Positions 19,214 to 24,022 of a stretch of 24,022 nt of DNA are shown one piece after another. The notes below the pieces were generated by a model that was given only the letters and a program-made list of their open reading frames with translations, searched no databases and had not been told where the DNA came from. A program made the translations under genes and the position numbers. Origin of the DNA: Irineochytrium annulatum (taxonomy: Eukaryota > Chytridiomycota > Chytridiomycetes > Chytridiales > Chytridiaceae); the NCBI GenBank assembly GCA_027600665.1, contig JADGJL010000352.1, forward strand, positions 1-24,022. The letters are read 5' to 3'. Every line of letters begins with the position of its first letter. Position 1 is the stretch's first letter.

Positions 19214-20620
19214 ATGCCCATCTTTCAAAAGGGCCGCCGGCGGAGCTCCGCCATGGGGCTGGACGTCACGAACCTGCACAGCTTCATGAGCATCACGTCG
19301 GGTGTCAGCCCGGTGCCCGAGGGCGCGCCGTCGTCCACCGCACGCGTGCGCCATAGCGTCGACGTCACGCCCATATTCGAGCTGCCGGCCATCGAGGACG
19401 CGGGCCACAAGCCCGACGCCATTAGCGAGGGAGAGGAGACGGCTACCACGACAACGCCGACCGCGTCATCCAGAGCCAACGTTGCGTCACCGCCGGAGGT
19501 AGCTGCATCACCTGTCACAGCCGCGATGGTGGGCCGCAGCGGTTCCATCATCCCGCTAGGGGCTAGTCTTCAATCCGCCGCGGAGGAGCTCAACAATCGG
19601 ATCATGATGGACCGCGTCGGGATGAATGGAACGGCTGACGGAATCAACGCCAAGGTTGGACTCGCCATGGTCCACGTCGAGGAAGGTTCGTCGGAGGCTC
19701 CCGCGGCGGGCGACGCGGTAAACCCTGCAGACGCGACAGCCGCCGGGAAGGACGCGGCGACCGCCGAGGCAGCAAAGGGCACCCAGCAGCGCGGAATCGT
19801 GATCGACAACGAGCCCTACAAGGTGCCTGAGTCCGTTCGCGTGCGAATGGAGTCCCTCGGCAACGTCCACCCGACTGGTTCGTCCAACTACTCCACCTTC
19901 CACGGCGCGCAGGTTTCGACGCTCTTAGAATCCGCCAGTCTCGGCTCGCTTAACATCATCGAGGCCTTGATGAGGCAAAAGGCTCGCGACTTCGACGTGG
20001 ACAAGTACGTGGCCGAGCGCGTGAGGATGTTGGACAGCACCAGAATTCTGATCACGACCAAGAGCGGGGAGGTCAAGAGGGAGAGGAGGAGGTTGATCGA
20101 TTTGAAGGAGAAAGAGAGGACCGCGACGCGAATTAACGCGCTGCAAAGGGAGATATCGGAACAGGTGCTGGAGGCGCAGAGGATCTCGCAGGAGAAGCAG
20201 GCGCTCGAGCAGCATTTCGAGTCCGTCAAGAGGGACAGGGACTTGGTAAGATAACTTCCCGACGTCTTCTCCGTCTTTTGATTCTAGTACTAAACGCTGT
20301 AGACCCTGAGTGTCTTCAAAGAGCTCATGAGCCTCTCTCAAAAACTCAAGTTGATCCAGGAGGTTCGACAGGAGGCGCAGAGCAAGCAGTCGTATATGTC
20401 GAGCGTGAACGTCAGCGCCAGCCACGGCTCGCACGCGTTTTTGGGGTCGCGGTCCGGATCGCAGCGGCTGACTGGCGCGGGCGCGTCCATGAGCTTTATG
20501 TCGCTCGAGAGGTCGTCGGCGCACACGTCGAGCATGTCGATGGCGGACGATGTCGGGAACGCGAAGAAGCGGATCGTGAGGGATAGTGAAGTCAAACCGC
20601 TGCCGCATAGGACCAGGTGA
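19214..20620 (+). CDS. Coiled-coil protein of unknown function
   Basis: Two exons, 19214-20245 and 20303-20620. They are joined by a phase-0 intron of 57 nt with a gtaaga donor and a textbook TACTAAAC branch word just before the TAG acceptor. The product is 449 aa. The first 200 residues are Ala/Thr/Ser-rich and low complexity. From about 255 to 365 there is a charged helical region, including RERRRLIDLKEKERTATRIN and HFESVKRDRDL, typical of a long coiled coil. The tail is Ser/Met-rich (AGASMSFMSLERSSAHTSS). No enzyme motif, membrane helix or signal peptide is visible. A cytoskeletal, septation or basal-body scaffold would fit but is not supported by any family match I recognise. Confidence 0.8.
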
Positions 20621-21078
20621 GGACCGCGCGGTCGACTTCCTTCCTTCCTTCTTTACTAACCCACCCTGGTCAGGGATTCATTGTCGGTCAATAATTGATG
20701 GGAAGTCGATGCCATGCTGTCAGTATTTACTCATTTAGTTCAAAAAACCTATGTATATTGTCCCGATTTCATGTGCGACAAGGCAGGAACGTGGCATTTG
20801 AGTTCCGGTGCACCCACACCGAGTGCGAGCACGGGAGTTTGTTAATGTTGATTGGGAGTGGGGAGGCTGGCTTAAGGGGGGAGGAGGTTGAGGTTGGGGG
20901 TAGACGAACGGTAGAGTTGGAGGTGATTGAGCTTGGGGATCGACAATCATGGAGGTGGAAGCCGTCTGCAGGGGTGCGGAAGGTCGAAATGACGCGTTTG
21001 TGCCGATACCAGCCGCGTAAGGTGTGTGAGCAACTTGTTCTCAGGAAGTTGTGCTGGATTTGTCAACACCATCAATCA
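20621..21078. other. Spacer upstream of DUF2470 gene
   Basis: It opens with a CTTC-rich tract after the coiled-coil stop. It then has a purine-rich plus strand (about 20850-20940) with separated runs of four to six G, too widely spaced for a convincing quadruplex. A long plus-strand frame from 20695 runs through the true start at 21079 but has no recognisable content upstream of it. Confidence 0.4.
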
Positions 21079-22255
21079 ATGGCGACGCTGAAGAATCGCC
21101 GGTCGAGGAAGGACCTAGTCGCCGATGCTTCTGACGAGATCGTCAAGGCCTTCAACAACGACCACCCCGATGCCGCAGTTCAGTTTCCTTGCTTTTCCTT
21201 CCTTTTTCGAGCATTTCACGCGGAGAGAAATGGCGAGGCTTCGGGACCCAGAATCGATCGATGATGGGACCGGATCGCGGACGGAATGATATGATCGCAC
21301 CTCTTAAAGTGGGAATGATTGCTCTGCGAGCCCACGTGACGCGATGCGGGGGCGGCGCGGCGGTGCTAGAAGTAGACCGCTTCAGACGCGCCAGATGACG
21401 ATGACACCTTACCTGCCTTCTTTCGTGTCTAGCTCCACCTCGTCCAGTACTGGGGTGCCATCCCGGGTGCGGAGTCGGCCAAAGTCCTCAGCGTGGATGA
21501 CACCGGTGGGTCGACCTTCCCGTTCGATTCTAATAGCCGTGTGTGCTGACATTGCACTATAGGCGTGGATCTATTATATCAGCAGACCAACTCCGAAGGG
21601 GTGAAGAACCAGGACCTTCGGGTCTTGTTCGACAAACCGCTGGCGGGGACGAAGGAGGCGACCGAGAAGCTGATCAAGATGGCGACGGAGGCGAGGAAGA
21701 TTTTGGGCGTGGTAAGACAGGCTTTTCTTTGCTTTTAGGTGCCCATTTGCTTAAAACCTGGCTCAAAAGGACATCGACAAAACCTACAAAGCTGTCGGCC
21801 GCAGGAAGCCCGTCGAGTATCACCTTCCAAAGACCTGGATCATGCTCGGCTTCACCCTCCTCTGGTCCGCGATCCTCTACCTCAACTTCTATCCGGACGA
21901 CGACCTCCCGCCCCAGGCGTATTTCATCAAGCACGACGTGATCGGCGGGACAGGCGCTACCCGGAACGTCCTAATCGCCATCACGGTCATCCACTTGGTC
22001 GAGAGTGTCGTGTCGCTCATCCTGTGCGTGCTGGCGGGGATGAGCTTCCTGAAGACTATCGCGTGGGTTGTTACGGTGTTCTGCTTCGGGATCCCAGCCA
22101 TGCAGAACTGTTTGAAGGTATGCGTCAGGAGGGCGCTGGTCAAGTACCCGGAGTTTTTTGGTATTCCGACAGGTGTGATCAAGGACGAGGAGGAGGAAGA
22201 GAGGCTCGCCAAGGAGGAGGAGGAGAAGGCTGCGGCGGGGAAGAAGGGCAAGTAG
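21079..22255 (+). CDS. DUF2470 domain plus multi-pass membrane protein
   Basis: Four exons: 21079-21177, 21433-21505, 21563-21711 and 21770-22255, giving 268 aa. The first intron is long for this region (255 nt, gttcag donor). It was accepted because it fuses FNNDHPDAA to LHLVQYWGAIPGAESAKVLS, reconstituting the DUF2470 signature (HxDA, then a domain ending in KLIKMATEARKILGV, about 18-107). That domain also forms the C-terminus of some haem-degrading HugZ-type proteins. Residues 130-147, 172-195 and 200-219 are membrane helices. The C-terminus is an acidic/Lys tail (DEEEEERLAKEEEE, GKKGK). The membrane half resembles the small TMEM254/DUF4499 type, a tentative call. Function unknown; ER or other endomembrane location is plausible from the lysine-rich end. 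Convergent with the homeodomain gene. Confidence 0.82.
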
Positions 22256-22775
22256 GCGCGTGCTTCACCCTGGAAACGCGACGGGAACAACGTTGACTGT
22301 TCGGTTGGGAAAGGATAAGATTGGTCTCTTTATGCATTCGATTCTTTGGCAAACACTACGCAGAATAAAAATTAAGCACGTCATGAAACACTAAGGGTTA
22401 TCTAATTGTGCCGGCGAATAATCGCAGACATGAGGCATGTCCGCTAACGTCGGTTATGGACGCAAGAAACATAAGCAGACGAACTAGATGTAGAACGTTT
22501 AAAATAAACGATGTACAACAAGACAACACATGAATGCCTGTAATAAATAGAGTGCGCTTCCGGGTAAACACAACTTGGTAAGGATGAAGCGTTCTCCACG
22601 GACAAAAAAGGAAGGCTAGCGAAGTGCGACGCAGCCCGAAGATCAATAAAAACAGAAAGGAGCATAAAAATACGGGTCATGGCGTGCATGTGAACGGGAA
22701 ACGGGAAAGGCGCCATGAGGTCAAAACGAGAAAGCGTTAAGCTCATGAGAATATCCAACGCCGGCTGACGGGGTA
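22256..22775. other. Convergent 3' spacer
   Basis: 520 bp between the stops of the DUF2470 gene and the homeodomain gene. It is AT-rich and holds a likely polyadenylation hexamer for the plus-strand gene. Frames on the minus strand here (up to 104 codons) show no domains. Confidence 0.5.
22364..22369 (+). terminator. Candidate poly(A) signal AATAAA
   Basis: A canonical hexamer 109 nt after the DUF2470 stop codon, in AT-rich sequence. Other AATAAA copies occur farther on at about 22541 and 22645. Confidence 0.4.
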
Positions 22776-23957
22776 TCAGACAGAGGAGACTAACTGCAGC
22801 AGACCCCTCGCAATCTCCATCTCAACATCCCCGTTGGCAGCCTCTGCCGCTCCCACGTTGGCGCGCTCGGCGGCCATTTCCGCCTCCCTCTGCCCCCTCT
22901 GCCTAAGCGCATCAAGAGTCATGGCAGCCTCGACAATGCCGTGCCTCGGCGTCGCGGGTGGGGACTTCATCCTCCCGCCGCCGCCCGGCCGCCTCAAGAA
23001 CTGACCGAACGCCGCAAGCCCCACGACGCGGTCGTCGCATGACGAGAGTGAAGGGTCCGACGGCTCGGGGGACGGTCCGACGGCGGCCTTTCGCCTCGCA
23101 ATGCCCCCGCGGCCGCCGTCGGACCCGCCCGTGGGCGAGGACGATGACGACGACCTCTTCCGCTTCACTCCCCGCACCCGCACGGCGGACCGCTCGTCAA
23201 ACCCGTCCTCGGTCTCCTCCTCGATGGCCTCCCCGTCGCGTCGCTCCCCGCCATTCGCGCCGCCGGCGTCGTTGTCATCCTCGTCCGCGCTGACGCCGTC
23301 GGATCCGGAACCGGCGTCCCCCTGCGCACCGCTCGCAATAGAGCTCAGGCGAGCGGGTTGCTCACCGGGGGCGGCGGGCTGGGATGTCTGGCGGTAGTGC
23401 CTCGAGCTCATGAGGTGGAGGAGGTTCTCGACCCCGCGTTTTGGAAGCATCTCTGCCGTAAAGCGATCCGGGACGTGGATCGGTTCGACTGCGGGAAGGC
23501 CGTTCGGGTCCGTGTTCGACGATGTTCGCGGGCGTATGGGGGCGCGGGCGCGGACGAAGGGGAGGACCGGGATCTGCGGCACAACCGAGCCATCCCATCC
23601 CACAGCAGGAGCAGGGGCGAGGTTCGTGGGCATCGGGAGCGGTGAGTTGATCGGCGTGGCGTCCGAGTCGTCGCGGAGAGGTCCACCAGGGCTCGCGATG
23701 TCCCCGCCCCCGTTCATGGCGACAACGAGCCCGCCCTCAATCTGGTCCATCAGCCTCCGCTTCTCGCGCTCCTTCTTGTCTCTTGCGCGCTGGTTCGTAA
23801 ACCAGGTCTTGAGCTTTTTCACGTTCTCGCCGCTCATCCTCACGCTGAGCTCCTCCAACTCTTCCATCGTCGGTTTCGGCTTTGTCGCGTACATCTCCTT
23901 CAGGATCACGAGGTGTTCCTTGGAAAAGCGGTTGTTGTGGCGTGGGGGCTGGGTCAT
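22776..23957 (-). CDS. Homeodomain transcription factor
   Basis: A single exon of 393 codons from the first visible ATG. The homeodomain occupies about residues 8-66: RFSKEHLVILKEMY (helix 1), EELEELSVRM (helix 2), and recognition helix 3 KLKTWFTNQRARDKKE, with the invariant W-F and N-x-R core (WFTNQRA in place of WFQNRRA). The remainder is Pro-, Ala- and acid-rich and probably disordered. It has a likely nuclear localisation signal (VRGVKRKR before a six-Ser run) and a short hydrophobic end (IARGLLQLV). The frame stays open upstream of the ATG to the window edge (PGSPLAVGAPGGPASLI), so the true start may lie outside or behind an intron. It presumably binds AT-rich promoter DNA; no target can be named. 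Confidence 0.85.
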   Translation of the reverse strand: MTQPPRHNNRFSKEHLVILKEMYATKPKPTMEELEELSVRMSGENVKKLKTWFTNQRARDKKEREKRRLMDQIEGGLVVAMNGGGDIASPGGPLRDDSDATPINSPLPMPTNLAPAPAVGWDGSVVPQIPVLPFVRARAPIRPRTSSNTDPNGLPAVEPIHVPDRFTAEMLPKRGVENLLHLMSSRHYRQTSQPAAPGEQPARLSSIASGAQGDAGSGSDGVSADEDDNDAGGANGGERRDGEAIEEETEDGFDERSAVRVRGVKRKRSSSSSSPTGGSDGGRGGIARRKAAVGPSPEPSDPSLSSCDDRVVGLAAFGQFLRRPGGGGRMKSPPATPRHGIVEAAMTLDALRQRGQREAEMAAERANVGAAEAANGDVEMEIARGLLQLVSSV

Positions 23958-24022
23958 GATGAGCGAGGCGGGCCCACCTGGCGCGCCGACGGCAAGCGGG
24001 CTGCCGGGAAGCGGGTGCGGGG

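Noticed and set aside
20850..20940. G-quadruplex candidate
   Set aside because: G runs are separated by loops well over 10 nt, too long for a convincing fold.
20695..21264. Long plus-strand frame beginning upstream of the DUF2470 gene
   Set aside because: Only the part from the ATG at 21079 to the donor at 21177 matches the DUF2470 family. The upstream 128 codons have no recognisable content.
1..24022. CRISPR arrays, rRNA or bacterial operons
   Set aside because: No regular direct-repeat/spacer pattern, no rRNA-like sequence and no ribosome-binding-site spacing. Genes are spliced throughout.

Overview
The window is gene-dense eukaryotic nuclear DNA, most likely from a zoosporic (chytrid-type) fungus. 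The protein-coding genes carry many very short GT-AG introns (mostly 43-80 nt, down to 35 nt). GC-rich coding sequence alternates with AT-richer spacers. The gene families (fungal-type GTP cyclohydrolase II, a Fanzor nuclease, DUF2470 joined to membrane segments) fit an early-diverging fungus. No species is claimed.

Layout. At 1-1595 (-) is the 5' and central part of RIB1 (GTP cyclohydrolase II), head to head across 86 bp with a flavin-reductase-like FMN-binding protein at 1682-2739 (+). At 3274-4131 (-) is a Ser/Thr-rich single-pass membrane protein. At 4451-9181 (-) is a long, intron-rich Fanzor locus, the eukaryotic relative of TnpB RNA-guided nucleases. It has the three RuvC blocks, a split zinc finger with a long acidic insertion, and an N-terminal extension with lysine/arginine-rich tracts and a CCHC knuckle. 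Two exon junctions do not keep frame with good splice sites, so it is either a functional gene with odd introns or a decaying copy. At 9338-9682 (+) is a weak spliced ORF. At 10202-12800 and 13172-15743 (both -) are tandem APC-superfamily transporter paralogs of 14 exons each; every phase could be closed (625 and 640 codons). At 16871-18851 (-) is a RING plus TRAF-type zinc-finger protein with a C-terminal membrane anchor. It is divergent from a coiled-coil protein at 19214-20620 (+). At 21079-22255 (+) is a DUF2470 plus multi-pass membrane protein, convergent with a homeodomain protein at 22776-23957 (-), whose reading frame stays open to the window edge.

The point of most interest is the Fanzor locus: its unusual domain layout, its two frame problems, and small hairpins at and just beyond its stop codon, where a guide RNA would be expected. 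RIB1 and the FMN-binding protein are the one neighbouring pair with an obvious shared chemistry (flavin supply and flavin use). The transporter pair is a clean local duplication with three introns present in only one copy or at shifted positions.
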